Below, piece by piece: positions 1 to 8,859 of a DNA stretch of 44,141 nucleotides; the first letter of the stretch is position 1, and each line of letters opens with the position of its first letter. This stretch comes from an uncultured Flavobacteriaceae bacterium (GTDB lineage: Bacteria > Bacteroidota > Bacteroidia > Flavobacteriales > Flavobacteriaceae): positions 1-44,141 of the forward strand of contig CAJPUS010000050.1 in the NCBI GenBank assembly GCA_905380995.1. The letters are read 5' to 3'. Made by a program: the position numbers and the translations under genes. The notes under the pieces are model-generated. The model saw only the letters and a list, made by a program, of their open reading frames with translations, made no database searches and had not been told where the DNA came from.

Positions 1-222
1 GTGGGTGACACACTTAACTTCGAGGTTAATGCGCCAGGACACCCTTTTTATTTAATCAGAGTTTCAAATGGAAGTACTGACTCTAATAATCTAGTTGACG
101 GTGTTTCTAATAACGGAGCCTCAAGTGGAACTGTTTCATGGACTCCATCTGTAGCTGGTACTTATTACTACTTATGTGAATTTCATTCCTCAATGCTAGG
201 GACAATTACTATAACTGAGTAA
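1..222 (+). CDS. Cupredoxin (type 1 copper) domain protein, C-terminal part
   Basis: The window opens inside this gene; the GTG at base 1 is probably internal, so only the last 73 residues are visible. They read as the end of a plastocyanin/azurin-like beta sandwich. A first histidine (H14 of the visible part, in GHPFY) pairs with the C-terminal cluster C59-x2-H62-x2-M65 (CEFHSSM), the classic mononuclear blue-copper set Cys, two His and Met. TPSVAGTYYYLCEFH is the usual 'pressure of the C-terminal loop' segment. The likely role is periplasmic electron transfer or copper binding, which is inferred from family knowledge. What precedes it, including a signal peptide or partner domain, is outside the window. 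The gene ends 3 bases from the stop codon of the convergent DUF1643 gene, leaving no room for a terminator. Confidence 0.8.
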   Translation: MGDTLNFEVNAPGHPFYLIRVSNGSTDSNNLVDGVSNNGASSGTVSWTPSVAGTYYYLCEFHSSMLGTITITE

Positions 223-225
223 ATA

Positions 226-678
226 CTATCTAAATTTTAATAGTTTTGAATTAGATGGGAGGTATAATGGATGCCTAGGAGAACCATCTTTGTTTTTTCC
301 AAGACACATAGGGCTTTTGACTTTTTTTTTAAGAAAATTCGGCTCCTCTGTATTATTTCCCCAAGCGTAGACAACATCACTTACAGAATTAATTAATTTT
401 ATAAGAATCTTTATATTTTTTTTTGAAATGTTTTCAGATCGATCAATTTTATTTGGATTAGAAGATATAAAAGTGTAAAGGTTACCAACAAAAAATCCTC
501 CATAATTAAATTTTTTAGAAAAATTAATCAGTCGTCTAATTGTTGGATCATCTTTGCTCTCATCTGCCTTAGAAGGATTATACATTATGTAAAGGATTTT
601 CTTTTTTGATTTATTCCATTCACGTTTTAATAGAAATCTATTTTTGCTCACTGAACAGAACTCTGCTTCGCCTCTCAC
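226..678 (-). CDS. DUF1643 domain-containing protein
   Basis: A 150-aa cytosolic protein that matches the DUF1643 pattern I know. It has a short N-terminal strand with FLLKREW, then ILYIMYNPSKAD, the conserved DDPTIRR, a GNLYTF segment, a VVYAWGNN segment near residue 105, and a C-terminal part with PRHPLYL. The biochemical function of the family is unknown. The start is GTG, lying directly against the stop codon of the upstream GH3 gene with no spacing, so translation is probably coupled to it. No upstream ATG is available without running into GH3. It is the last gene of a minus-strand set that also contains the flavodoxin-like reductase and GH3 genes. I see no functional link to either, and co-location may simply reflect compaction. 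Confidence 0.75.
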   Translation of the reverse strand: MRGEAEFCSVSKNRFLLKREWNKSKKKILYIMYNPSKADESKDDPTIRRLINFSKKFNYGGFFVGNLYTFISSNPNKIDRSENISKKNIKILIKLINSVSDVVYAWGNNTEEPNFLKKKVKSPMCLGKNKDGSPRHPLYLPSNSKLLKFR

Positions 679-2958
679 TTATTTATATTTATTTACTCTA
701 TGATCTTGAATTACACCATTCCAATTCATCCCAAATGCAAAGTCATAAATATTTCCTCTAGAATCTTTGTAGGGAACCATATCCCTAGATAAATCTTCGT
801 ATTGTTTTTCCACTGTCTCCATATCAGCAGGCATTTGAAATGGCAATAATCCTGAGGGCTCAACTTTTCCTGAAATAACCTCGAATAAGGCTTTATCCTC
901 AATACCTGTAGTTATTATTATTACATCTGAATTTTTTTCAATTTCCTTAAGAACCATTGGTCTTGACAGCTCTATAACAACAACTAACGGTTTTTCACCC
1001 ATTTTTTTCTTTGTTTCATTTACAAGATTCATATCTGTATAGTTATTTGATGTAACTGTCTTACCTCTATAGCTTCTGTTGAAAAATTCTTCAAAAGGAC
1101 TTCCACCAGAAAAACTTTTTTCTCTAGCATTAAAAGCAGTATATTCTGAATACTGCAAGTTAATTGGCATATATCCGTTTCCTCCATTATCTAAATCCTT
1201 TTCACTATATCCAGTGCCTCCATCTGGATCTTTAATTCCAACTAGAGCAAAATCTGCATCCTGAGGATTATCAACAACTTCAAAATATTTTGCCAAATCG
1301 AACATATCAAAAGAATATTCATATTTACCTTCTGTTTGCATCATACCAAAAAATATGTTTGTAGGTGGATTATATCTAATTGGAATATATACTTTTTTCT
1401 TACTGCTAAAAGGTAAAACGTCATTGTTTTTTAGCATGATTATGGATTTTAATTGAGCATTAAACCCTTCTATTACAAATTCCTCTTTTCCTACTGTATC
1501 AATTGTGTTTTTTACATCTATATATGGATTTTCAAATAATCCCACATTAAAAATATTTACTAATAATCTTATTGCTGATTTTTCAAACCTCTTTCTCATA
1601 TACTCTTCTCCATACTTTTCAACACCAATTTTATAAGCCTCAACTACTGGTAAATAGTTATTGTTGCCACCAAATTGATCCATTCCTGCATCAATTGCTA
1701 AAAAATGTCTTTCTGACTCTGAAAGATTTTCCACACCCCAACTTTTTCCCTGAAACAAACTAACTGAGAAAACATCTTTAGTAATAGCCCAATCAGTACA
1801 TAAGACACCATCATAATTATATTTTTTTCTTAAAACATCTGTTATAAGATATTTATTAAAACCTGATCCAACATTTTCTCCAAAACCCTGAGAAATTGTA
1901 TAATATGGCATTACAGCTGAAGCTTTTTTTGTTTTACCATTTAATTTAAAAGCTCCTTCGGTAAATGGCTTTAAATGATTGTCAAAATTATTTCCTGGAT
2001 AAATTGCATAAGCTCCAAACCCAAAATGGCCATCTCTTCCTCCCTCTCCACTTCCGCCACCTGGCCAATGTTTAATCATAGCGTTAACACTCTCTTTACC
2101 CCACCCCTTATTTTTGGTTGATTGAAAACCATCTACATATGCTCTGGCAAGATCGGTTGAAAGTGAAACATCTTCTCCCATTGTTCCATCAAATCGATAC
2201 CATCTTGGATCAGTAGCTAGATCAATTTGAGGAGATAAAGCAGTAGTTATGCCTAATGCTCTATATTCAATTGAGGCGATTTCACCAAATTTTTTCATTA
2301 AAGACGGATCAAAAGATGCAGCAATTCCCAGAGTACTTGGCCAGATCGAGATTTTTTGTTTTTGTCCTCTATTAAATAGTGCAAATGCATCATTACCATG
2401 TCTTGGATCTGAACTAATATTAACTGGTATTCCAAATCCATTTGACTCAGCTAACTCTTGAACATTATTATTCCATATAGCTGCAACCTGAGGTGACTCA
2501 ACAGATGTAATTAATATGTGTCTGAGGTTATCATCCTCAATAAATTTTTTTTGTTCATCAGTTAAATCGCTAGCAATTGCATTACTTTGATTATATGGTA
2601 AACCACTATAGAAAGCACTCATCCATTCACCCATCGATCTACCTGGAAGAGATTGATGTGAACTGTACAGCATTAAACCTGCAATTTCATTAAGGGATAA
2701 TTTAGATGCCAAATCAATTGCTCTTTCTTCAGAGGATAATCTCCAGTCCTCATATTTATCAAGTTTTTTATTTTTATTTAAGTCCTTAAATGGAATAGAT
2801 TTTTCATAAATAATAGAAACTCCAGAAAGTTTACTAAATTTTAAAAATTCATCATTTGCTCTCTCTACTGTTACAAATTTATCACTACTGATAATATTAT
2901 AGTTCTCAGAATTACATGCCGTAATAAAAAGAATAAACAATACAAAAAGCTTTTTCAT
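679..2958 (-). CDS. Glycoside hydrolase family 3 beta-glucosidase-type lipoprotein
   Basis: A 759-aa GH3 enzyme, expected to release terminal beta-linked glucose or related sugars from oligosaccharides. The N-terminus is a lipoprotein signal (FILFITACNSE), so the enzyme should be anchored in the periplasm or outer membrane. After residue 60 comes an EF-hand-like loop (DLNKNKKLDKYEDW) and then the (beta/alpha)8 domain, with SSDPRHGNDAF, MIKHWPGGG and YDGVLCTDW. D389 of the TDW motif is the expected nucleophile. The second alpha/beta sandwich domain follows (SIIMLKNNDVLPF near residue 505; PLVVVIELSRPMVL). The protein ends at FAFGMNW, so there is no C-terminal fibronectin type III extension. 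It sits 6 bases downstream of the flavodoxin-like gene. There is no SusC/SusD pair or other glycan gene beside it, so the substrate cannot be read from context. Confidence 0.9.
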   Translation of the reverse strand: MKKLFVLFILFITACNSENYNIISSDKFVTVERANDEFLKFSKLSGVSIIYEKSIPFKDLNKNKKLDKYEDWRLSSEERAIDLASKLSLNEIAGLMLYSSHQSLPGRSMGEWMSAFYSGLPYNQSNAIASDLTDEQKKFIEDDNLRHILITSVESPQVAAIWNNNVQELAESNGFGIPVNISSDPRHGNDAFALFNRGQKQKISIWPSTLGIAASFDPSLMKKFGEIASIEYRALGITTALSPQIDLATDPRWYRFDGTMGEDVSLSTDLARAYVDGFQSTKNKGWGKESVNAMIKHWPGGGSGEGGRDGHFGFGAYAIYPGNNFDNHLKPFTEGAFKLNGKTKKASAVMPYYTISQGFGENVGSGFNKYLITDVLRKKYNYDGVLCTDWAITKDVFSVSLFQGKSWGVENLSESERHFLAIDAGMDQFGGNNNYLPVVEAYKIGVEKYGEEYMRKRFEKSAIRLLVNIFNVGLFENPYIDVKNTIDTVGKEEFVIEGFNAQLKSIIMLKNNDVLPFSSKKKVYIPIRYNPPTNIFFGMMQTEGKYEYSFDMFDLAKYFEVVDNPQDADFALVGIKDPDGGTGYSEKDLDNGGNGYMPINLQYSEYTAFNAREKSFSGGSPFEEFFNRSYRGKTVTSNNYTDMNLVNETKKKMGEKPLVVVIELSRPMVLKEIEKNSDVIIITTGIEDKALFEVISGKVEPSGLLPFQMPADMETVEKQYEDLSRDMVPYKDSRGNIYDFAFGMNWNGVIQDHRVNKYK

Positions 2959-2964
2959 TTTAAT

Positions 2965-3540
2965 TTATTTTTTACAATCTTTAAGTATATCTTTTTCAAC
3001 GACTCTGAGATATTTTTGTCTTTTTTGATCAGAGACAAATGGGACTGACCAAAACTGTTTTGTGTTTTTCCAATTTCCACCCCAACCAAAAACAAAAGTA
3101 AATACACCAAGCACTAGTCTTAGCTTGACTGAATTTAGATAAATGGTTTTAACTGGAATAGATGGAGCTCCATGAGTAAGATAACATCTTATCTTTTTGT
3201 GTTTAAAATATGATTTAGGATAAGCATAGATTTTAGTAATTTTTACGAATTCATATGCAAAGCCTGGAGCAAAAACTTCATCAAAAAAAGTTTCCATTTT
3301 TGGAGTTAGCCTAAACCACCAAATAGGAGAAATAAAATATATTCTTTCAGCCCAAAGAACTTTTTTTTTATAAGACTCGATTAATTGTTTTTTACCCTCA
3401 TGAAGTTTATCTTCGTATAGGTCAATAGTTTTAGTATTTTGATTTTGATGTTTACTTAAAATTGTAGTTATAATACTAAAAATTCCATTATGGCAAAAAG
3501 ATTTTTTATCTGGATGGCCAACTATAACTAGGTTATTCAA
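2965..3540 (-). CDS. Flavodoxin-like fold NAD(P)H dehydrogenase/oxidoreductase
   Basis: A 191-aa protein of the Flavodoxin_2 (NQO1/KefF/MdaB-like) family. The N-terminal NNLVIVGHPDKKSFC is the first strand and FMN-phosphate loop. RIYFISPIWWFRLTP near residue 88 is the conserved 'P-x-WW' region that stacks on the flavin, and FAPGFAYEF follows. A two-electron NAD(P)H-dependent reduction of quinones or similar compounds is the usual activity; the true substrate is unknown. The reading frame opens with TTG at the point where the family's first beta strand must begin, and there is no in-frame ATG before it, so I accept this unusual start. It heads the minus-strand set with GH3 and DUF1643, and diverges from ypdA across 54 bases. 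Confidence 0.8.
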   Translation of the reverse strand: MNNLVIVGHPDKKSFCHNGIFSIITTILSKHQNQNTKTIDLYEDKLHEGKKQLIESYKKKVLWAERIYFISPIWWFRLTPKMETFFDEVFAPGFAYEFVKITKIYAYPKSYFKHKKIRCYLTHGAPSIPVKTIYLNSVKLRLVLGVFTFVFGWGGNWKNTKQFWSVPFVSDQKRQKYLRVVEKDILKDCKK

Positions 3541-3572
3541 TGTAAGAATTTAAATTAAAACCTAAAATTAAA

Positions 3573-3580
3573 TAAATTTG
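3573..3580 (+). promoter_or_regulatory. Bacteroidota -7 box upstream of the YpdA gene
   Basis: TAAATTTG fits the TAnnTTTG -7 consensus of the Bacteroidota primary sigma factor. It ends 14 bases before the ATG at 3595, implying a very short leader. No clear TTTG -33 box is seen at the right distance. Confidence 0.4.
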
Positions 3581-3594
3581 TTTAGAATTATACT

Positions 3595-4554
3595 ATGAAA
3601 GATTTAATAATTGTTGGAGCAGGACCTATAGGTCTAGCTTGTGGAATTGAGGCAGAAAAAAATAGCTTAGACTATTTAATTATCGATAAAGGAATGCTAG
3701 TTAATTCAATATTTAATTACCCTGTTAATACAACTTTTTTCTCTACATCTGACAAACTCGAAATTGGAGATATTCCTTTCATATCGCACAATATAAAACC
3801 AACTAGGACAGAAGCTTTAGAATACTACAGGAGAGTTTGTGATTCATGGAAATTAAAACTTAGTTTATACAATGATGTAACTGAAATAATAAATAAAGAA
3901 AACTATTTTGAGTTAAAAACCATTAAAGGAAATTTTAATTCAAAAAAGGTAATTATCTGCACTGGCTTTTATGATATTCCCTACATGCTAAATATTCCAG
4001 GAGAGGATAAAGATAAAGTTCTACATTATTATAACGAATCTCATCCATATTATAAAATGGATATTGCAATTGTAGGAGCAGGAAATTCAGCTGTAGATGC
4101 AGCTCTTGATACTTTCAGAAAAGGTGCGAAAAGTGTAACCATGATCATAAGAGAAAATAAAATTGGAAAGAATATAAAATATTGGGTAAGACCAGATATA
4201 ATTAATAGGATTGAGAATAACGAAATTAATGTATTCTATGAATCTACAATTAGTGAAATCAGAGATAAAACAATATTAATAAATAATAAAGATGGAGAAA
4301 TTGAAATAGAAAATGACTTTGTACTGGCAATGACAGGGTATCTGCCTAATTATGGAATACTAGAAAAGCTTGGAATTGACATTTTAAAAGACGAATTTAA
4401 AACTCCATTTTATAATGAAAATACCATGGAGACAAATGTAAAAGGAGTATTTCTTGCTGGTGTGATTTGTGGTGGGCTTAAAACAAACAAATGGTTTATT
4501 GAAAATTCAAGAGACCATTCTGAAAAAATAATATCTCAAATTACTAACGCTTAG
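3595..4554 (+). CDS. ypdA: YpdA family putative bacillithiol disulfide reductase
   Basis: A 319-aa soluble FAD/NAD(P)H-binding oxidoreductase. The FAD Rossmann motif GAGPIGLACGIEA is at residues 8-20. The second, NAD(P)H-binding Rossmann motif IVGAGNSAVDAAL lies near residue 160, and the C-terminal FAD site is GVFLAGVICGG. As in YpdA, and unlike thioredoxin reductase, there is no redox-active CxxC in the middle. Members are proposed to reduce oxidised bacillithiol with NADPH, and many Bacteroidota carry Bsh proteins. No bsh gene is visible here, so that link rests on family knowledge. The 3' end overlaps the convergent amidohydrolase by 11 bases. Start is ATG, preceded by a -7-like box at 3573-3580. 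Confidence 0.8.
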   Translation: MKDLIIVGAGPIGLACGIEAEKNSLDYLIIDKGMLVNSIFNYPVNTTFFSTSDKLEIGDIPFISHNIKPTRTEALEYYRRVCDSWKLKLSLYNDVTEIINKENYFELKTIKGNFNSKKVIICTGFYDIPYMLNIPGEDKDKVLHYYNESHPYYKMDIAIVGAGNSAVDAALDTFRKGAKSVTMIIRENKIGKNIKYWVRPDIINRIENNEINVFYESTISEIRDKTILINNKDGEIEIENDFVLAMTGYLPNYGILEKLGIDILKDEFKTPFYNENTMETNVKGVFLAGVICGGLKTNKWFIENSRDHSEKIISQITNA

Positions 4555-5881
4555 TGTTTTTATAGATTTTTCCCTTCTTCATAACAATATCAACATTCTG
4601 AAGAGTTGAGATATGTTTTAGGACGTTTCCCTTAACTGCAATTATATCAGCTTGTTTTCCTACAGAAATTGTACCAACAGTGTCTGAAACACCCATAAAA
4701 AAAGATGGCCAATAAGTAGCAGATTTTATAGCATCAAGTGGCTCAACATCCATAACATTTACCCAGACCTCTAATTCATTCCAAGTACTTTGAGAATGAA
4801 ATTTCATTGGAATACCACTGTCAGTACCAATCATCATTACTACACCAGAATTTCTTAATTGATCAAACTTTGTTTTTAGAGTTGGTTTTCTGATAGGAGT
4901 GAGCTGAAAATATGGTAATTCCCCTGGTTTTAATATTGAGTTTTTAATATCTGTAATAATTGAATCTGGAAGGTCTAGATGCCAGGAATCATTATCTAAA
5001 TGCTCATTGTTTATAATTACATCAGTGTAATTATAAAGTCCTTCAATTGTTGGAGTCCAAAATAACGGACCTAGATTCATTTGAGCAGTTCTCTCATTAA
5101 TCATTTCAATTACATCATCAGAAAACTTTGGAGAAGAAGATAATCCAGTGTGTTCAAAATTATCAACACCAACTTTTAACCCAAGCCTAATTTCCTCTGG
5201 ACGATGAGCATGCGCTACAACTTTTAAATTATTTTTGTGTGCTTCATCTACAATTGCTGATAATTCTTCAAATGTCATTTGATCTTGATCAATTAATTTA
5301 ATAAGGTCGACACCTGCCTTTGCTAAAATTTTAATTTTATTTCTTGCATCCTTTTCCCCATTAACTCCCCATCTAAATAGTTCAGTTCCTGGATATGGTT
5401 TTTTTTGGATAAAAGGTCCACTCATATACATTGTTGGACCAGGAATCTTTCCTTCATTAATCATATCTCTTACCTCTAAACTTTCCTCTAAAGGTCCTCC
5501 CAAATCTCTTGCACTTGTAACGCCAGCCATTAGTAATTGATGAGCTGAAGATGGCATAATTACATCTTTAAATAATTTAGGGTATGTCTTATCCCAATAT
5601 GCATAATCTGAGTGTCCATTAATCATTAAGTGTACATGCATATCCCATAGACCAGGCATAACAGACATACCTTCAGTACTTACAACTTCATATTCGGTTG
5701 GAATATTTATATTTCCAATCGTTCCAATATCTGTTATAGTATCATCATTAATTAAAATCACACTATCATAAATAGGTGTATTTCCATATCCATCAATCAA
5801 AGTCCCTCCTACTAATGCTGTTTTCTGTGAAAATAAAATAGCATGAAATAAAAGTACTAAGATTAATGGTATTCTTTTCAT
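4544..5881 (-). CDS. Exported amidohydrolase (imidazolonepropionase/prolidase-like)
   Basis: I choose the ATG at 5881 (445 aa) rather than the TTG nine bases upstream, because MKRIPLILVLLFHAILFSQ is then a normal signal peptide. The protein is a metal-dependent amidohydrolase of the TIM-barrel superfamily. A small beta-sandwich start precedes PGLWDMHVHL, whose two histidines (about H82 and H84) are metal ligands. It is followed by VDLIKLI (candidate bridging lysine), VVAHAHRPEE, NFEHTGL and GTDSGIP, whose Asp is the general acid/base. The C-terminal GKQADIIAVKGN is typical. Likely hydrolysis is of a C-N bond in a cyclic amide or dipeptide in the periplasm; the substrate is unknown. The gene begins one base after the M20 amidase stop codon, so it is probably translationally coupled, and it is the last gene of the operon. 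Confidence 0.85.
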   Translation of the reverse strand: MKRIPLILVLLFHAILFSQKTALVGGTLIDGYGNTPIYDSVILINDDTITDIGTIGNINIPTEYEVVSTEGMSVMPGLWDMHVHLMINGHSDYAYWDKTYPKLFKDVIMPSSAHQLLMAGVTSARDLGGPLEESLEVRDMINEGKIPGPTMYMSGPFIQKKPYPGTELFRWGVNGEKDARNKIKILAKAGVDLIKLIDQDQMTFEELSAIVDEAHKNNLKVVAHAHRPEEIRLGLKVGVDNFEHTGLSSSPKFSDDVIEMINERTAQMNLGPLFWTPTIEGLYNYTDVIINNEHLDNDSWHLDLPDSIITDIKNSILKPGELPYFQLTPIRKPTLKTKFDQLRNSGVVMMIGTDSGIPMKFHSQSTWNELEVWVNVMDVEPLDAIKSATYWPSFFMGVSDTVGTISVGKQADIIAVKGNVLKHISTLQNVDIVMKKGKIYKNTKR

Positions 5882-5882
5882 T

Positions 5883-7169
5883 TTAATCAAGTGTAGTTTT
5901 ATCGATTTTTAAGATAGTATTAAGCATTACATTAGTTGTTTTTTCTAGCATTTCAAAATTTGTAAATTCTTTTGGTGAATGACTTATTCCATCCTTACTT
6001 GGAGCAAATATCATAGCTGTTGGTGCAATTAATGCCATACTCTGTGCATCATGACCAGCCCCACTTGGCATTAACATAGTGCTATATCCGAGATCATCTG
6101 ATACTTCACTAAGTATATTGATTATTCTTCTATCCATCAATGCAGGATCTCCAGTGGCATCAATGGGGCTAAATGAGAATTTAGTTTTTGTCTCTTGTTC
6201 AATAATCTTTGAATTTTCTATAATCTTATTATAAATTACTGAAATCTTCTTTGAACTTAGATCTCTTAATTCTAAACTTAATTTTACAATTCCAGGTATT
6301 ACGTTTGGAACTCCTGGTTCTGCTGAGATTCTACCAACAGTCCCTACTTGTGAACCTTCATATGAATTAACAGTTTTGTTAACCATTAATACAAACTTAG
6401 AAGCAGCAATCATTGCATCCTGTCTTTGGTTCATTGGTGTTGTACCTGCATGATTAGTAGTGCCCTTTACAATTACATCCCACCACTTTAGACCCACAAT
6501 TCCCTCAACAATCCCTATATCGGTATTACTACTATAAAGATTATTTCCTTGTTCAATATGCATTTCAATGAAAGCATGGATATCACCAATATCTCTTTTT
6601 ACCTCAAAAATCCTATCAACATTTCCACCAAGTCTTTCAACACCTTCTCCATTGGTATATCCTGAAACAGTTACAACATCCAATGTCTGCTTATTAATTT
6701 TACCTGCAAGAGCTTTACTTCCAAAAAGTCCCCCCTCTTCATTAGAAAAAACTATAACTTCAAGTGGATGATTTAATGAGATATTTTTTGAATGAACAGT
6801 CTGCAAAACTTCAATTGCATGTATTACACCAGCTGTTCCATCATAGTGCCCTCCATTAGGAACAGCATCAACGTGAGATCCAAATAAAATTGGTTTTAGG
6901 TTGCTATTGTTTGGATTATAATTTGCAATAAGATTACCTGCAAAATCAGTATAAACTTTAGCGCCAGTTTTTTCAAGTTTCTTTGAAATATAATCTCTTG
7001 CCTGAATTTCATAGTCACTGTATGCGACTCTATCATTTCCTTGATTCTCATTTACTCCAAACTTTTTTAAATTCTCAAAAAGGTCAATGATTCTGTCTTT
7101 TTCAACTTTGTAATTTTGGGAATATACGATTGAGCAACTTAAAGTGAATATAATTAATAGTTTTTTCAT
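5883..7169 (-). CDS. Exported M20-family Zn-dependent carbamoylase/allantoate amidohydrolase-like enzyme
   Basis: A 428-aa protein with a signal peptide (LLIIFTLSCSIVYS, cut after residue 17 or so). It belongs to the hydantoinase/carbamoylase group of M20 metallohydrolases. Visible metal-site pieces are GSHVDAVPNGGHYDG (His and Asp ligands), NEEGGLFGSKALAG (Glu pair), FIEMHIEQG (His), GLKWWDVIVKG and the C-terminal GAGHDAQSMA (His). TNHAGTTPMNQRQDAM matches the dimerisation-domain substrate site typical of N-carbamoyl-amino-acid hydrolases and allantoate amidohydrolases. These remove carbamoyl or ureido groups and release ammonia. Most characterised relatives are cytosolic, so export is notable. 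It sits 8 bases after the Rieske oxygenase stop codon and directly before the amidohydrolase. The substrate is inferred, not proven. Confidence 0.85.
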   Translation of the reverse strand: MKKLLIIFTLSCSIVYSQNYKVEKDRIIDLFENLKKFGVNENQGNDRVAYSDYEIQARDYISKKLEKTGAKVYTDFAGNLIANYNPNNSNLKPILFGSHVDAVPNGGHYDGTAGVIHAIEVLQTVHSKNISLNHPLEVIVFSNEEGGLFGSKALAGKINKQTLDVVTVSGYTNGEGVERLGGNVDRIFEVKRDIGDIHAFIEMHIEQGNNLYSSNTDIGIVEGIVGLKWWDVIVKGTTNHAGTTPMNQRQDAMIAASKFVLMVNKTVNSYEGSQVGTVGRISAEPGVPNVIPGIVKLSLELRDLSSKKISVIYNKIIENSKIIEQETKTKFSFSPIDATGDPALMDRRIINILSEVSDDLGYSTMLMPSGAGHDAQSMALIAPTAMIFAPSKDGISHSPKEFTNFEMLEKTTNVMLNTILKIDKTTLD

Positions 7170-7177
7170 ACTTAAAT

Positions 7178-8263
7178 TTAAGAGTTTATAAATTTTGAAA
7201 TTAAACTATGAAAATGATGAATTGCCTCCTCTTTTGTAGGAGAAAATCTTCCAGTGGAATAATATCTTGATTCAAGACCCTTACTTACCTCTTGAACAAC
7301 AAATTCATCTTCTCTTTCAACCTTATCTATAAGTCCACCTGCTCCTAAATTATATTTACTTTCATCCATCATAAACTGAATAAATGAAACTTTTGTTCTG
7401 TTTTTATTAATTGGACTTACAACATTAATAGAAAGTCCCCATGGATAAAAATTAAGCATAAGGTTAGGAAATATCCAATAATAATATGCACTTATTTTCT
7501 TTCCGTAATCTTTATTTCCCTTGGGAATTTCAAATGAATCTTCATCATCTTTTGAATATCCAATCTGCAAATTATAATTATTATATATCTCTGTTTTATA
7601 GTTACTGATATCCAAAACAGAAGTTAATTCTTTGTGAACGAATGGAATATGGAATGGGTCTAGATAATTTTCGCAATAAATTGCCCAATTTGCATTGACA
7701 AGATGCTCTGAGGTTAAATCAGGTCTTTCAACCAAATTTTCAAATTTAAAAAAGGATAAACGATTAATTATTTCATCAAATATTTTTTGAATATTAAATT
7801 CTGGCTCCAAGCTTGTGAAAAAAAAAGGACCTAATCTTGAGACGGGAAATGTTTTTAAATTTTCGCAATCTCGTGGGAAATTTTTTGCCTCTTCAAAATC
7901 TGGCATAGATTTAAACTTCCCATCCAAATTAAATTTTCTACCATGATAAAGACATCTTAAGTTTTTTTGTTCACTTGGATTATGAACTATAATGTTTGCT
8001 CTATGTGTGCAAACATTTGATAAACAAGATATAGAATCATCTTGTTTTCTTACTAAAACCAACGGCTCGTCTATATAATTTGGAATAAATGTAAATGGAT
8101 AAAGGTTAATGTTTATTGGCAAAATATTCTCATATCCAATATACTGCCATGATTTTACAAAAATTTTTTCTTTAACAAGTTCAAAAAAATTATCGTTTTT
8201 ATAAAAGTCAGCTGGTAAGGTTTCAGCAATTTTAATATCTTTTTTAACCCTAATTTGTCTCAT
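7178..8263 (-). CDS. Rieske non-heme iron oxygenase, alpha subunit
   Basis: A 361-aa cytosolic oxygenase of the ring-hydroxylating / CntA-choline-monooxygenase superfamily. The N-terminal Rieske domain has C85-x-H87 (CTHR) and C104-x2-H107 (CLYHG) for the 2Fe-2S cluster. The catalytic domain shows NWAIYCENYLDPFHIPFVH, with D202 as the bridging Asp and H205 and H210 as mononuclear iron ligands, the spacing of naphthalene dioxygenase. The C-terminal part is the usual START-like fold; I cannot assign the third iron ligand with certainty. The substrate could be aromatic or a quaternary amine. No reductase or ferredoxin is adjacent, so electron donors must be encoded elsewhere. It is the first gene of the minus operon with two exported hydrolases. 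Confidence 0.85.
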   Translation of the reverse strand: MRQIRVKKDIKIAETLPADFYKNDNFFELVKEKIFVKSWQYIGYENILPININLYPFTFIPNYIDEPLVLVRKQDDSISCLSNVCTHRANIIVHNPSEQKNLRCLYHGRKFNLDGKFKSMPDFEEAKNFPRDCENLKTFPVSRLGPFFFTSLEPEFNIQKIFDEIINRLSFFKFENLVERPDLTSEHLVNANWAIYCENYLDPFHIPFVHKELTSVLDISNYKTEIYNNYNLQIGYSKDDEDSFEIPKGNKDYGKKISAYYYWIFPNLMLNFYPWGLSINVVSPINKNRTKVSFIQFMMDESKYNLGAGGLIDKVEREDEFVVQEVSKGLESRYYSTGRFSPTKEEAIHHFHSLISKFINS

Positions 8264-8342
8264 TCTATTTAGTTAAAAGTTTATTAAAGTTTATTCTTCT
8301 TTTTTTTTGTAATAAATATACATATTAGATTTACTAAATATT

Positions 8343-8858
8343 ATGGAAAGAAGAAAGTTTTTAAAAAATACCTGCCCAACAATTACTTTTGCTTTTTTTG
8401 GGCTATCATATATACAAGCATGTTCAAAGTCTGATGATGATACATCTTCATATAGTTCTAATAATTCAGACATATCACCAGACAATGCTTCAGGTAATAA
8501 CAATCAAACTGATAATGGTATAGTTTCAAGTGGAAACAATATTACTTTAGATCTAGCAAACTCTAATTTCAGTAGCTTATCAAGTCCTGGTGACTTTATC
8601 AACCTAACTTCTGTTGGAGTTTTAATTTTAAAAATTTCAAGTTCCGAATTTAGAGCTTTTGATAATTGTTGTCCACACAGTGGAACAAAAAATGATTGGT
8701 CGTATTCAAATGAAGAATTTACATGTGGAACTCATGGTAATAAGTTTGGTATTGAAGGAAATAATGTCGTAAATTGTGGTTCAGCCTCACGATCTGGTGA
8801 CCTAAAAACATATACTACTTCACTAGTTGGTGATAGTTTGACCATAACTACTAGTTAG
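8343..8858 (+). CDS. Rieske (2Fe-2S) domain lipoprotein
   Basis: A 171-aa exported Rieske protein. MERRKFLK is a twin-arginine-like start and is followed by a hydrophobic stretch ending in the lipobox-like IQAC, so Tat export with lipid anchoring is likely. A Ser/Asn/Asp-rich linker (about residues 28-65) leads to a single Rieske fold with C110-x-H112 (CPHSG) and C128-x2-H131 (CGTHGNKF) as cluster ligands. The small fold is like arsenite oxidase or soluble ferredoxin Rieske subunits and has no catalytic iron domain. It probably transfers electrons at the periplasmic face. The next gene, a b561-like membrane protein, starts one base after the stop codon, and YceI follows that, so the three form one electron-transfer cassette. 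Confidence 0.85.
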   Translation: MERRKFLKNTCPTITFAFFGLSYIQACSKSDDDTSSYSSNNSDISPDNASGNNNQTDNGIVSSGNNITLDLANSNFSSLSSPGDFINLTSVGVLILKISSSEFRAFDNCCPHSGTKNDWSYSNEEFTCGTHGNKFGIEGNNVVNCGSASRSGDLKTYTTSLVGDSLTITTS

Positions 8859-8859
8859 A

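Noticed and set aside
1079-2461. Several plus-strand frames of 60-70 codons inside the GH3 gene
   Set aside because: They lie antisense to a clearly coding GH3 enzyme and show no recognisable protein features.
679-3540. Polysaccharide utilisation locus around the GH3 gene
   Set aside because: No SusC/SusD pair, sensor or other glycan enzyme is adjacent; the esterase is 7 kb away on its own.
8291-8503. Minus-strand 70-codon frame between the Rieske oxygenase and the Rieske lipoprotein
   Set aside because: It overlaps the start of the Rieske lipoprotein, whose Tat/lipobox signal and cluster motifs are convincing; the acidic antisense frame is a shadow.
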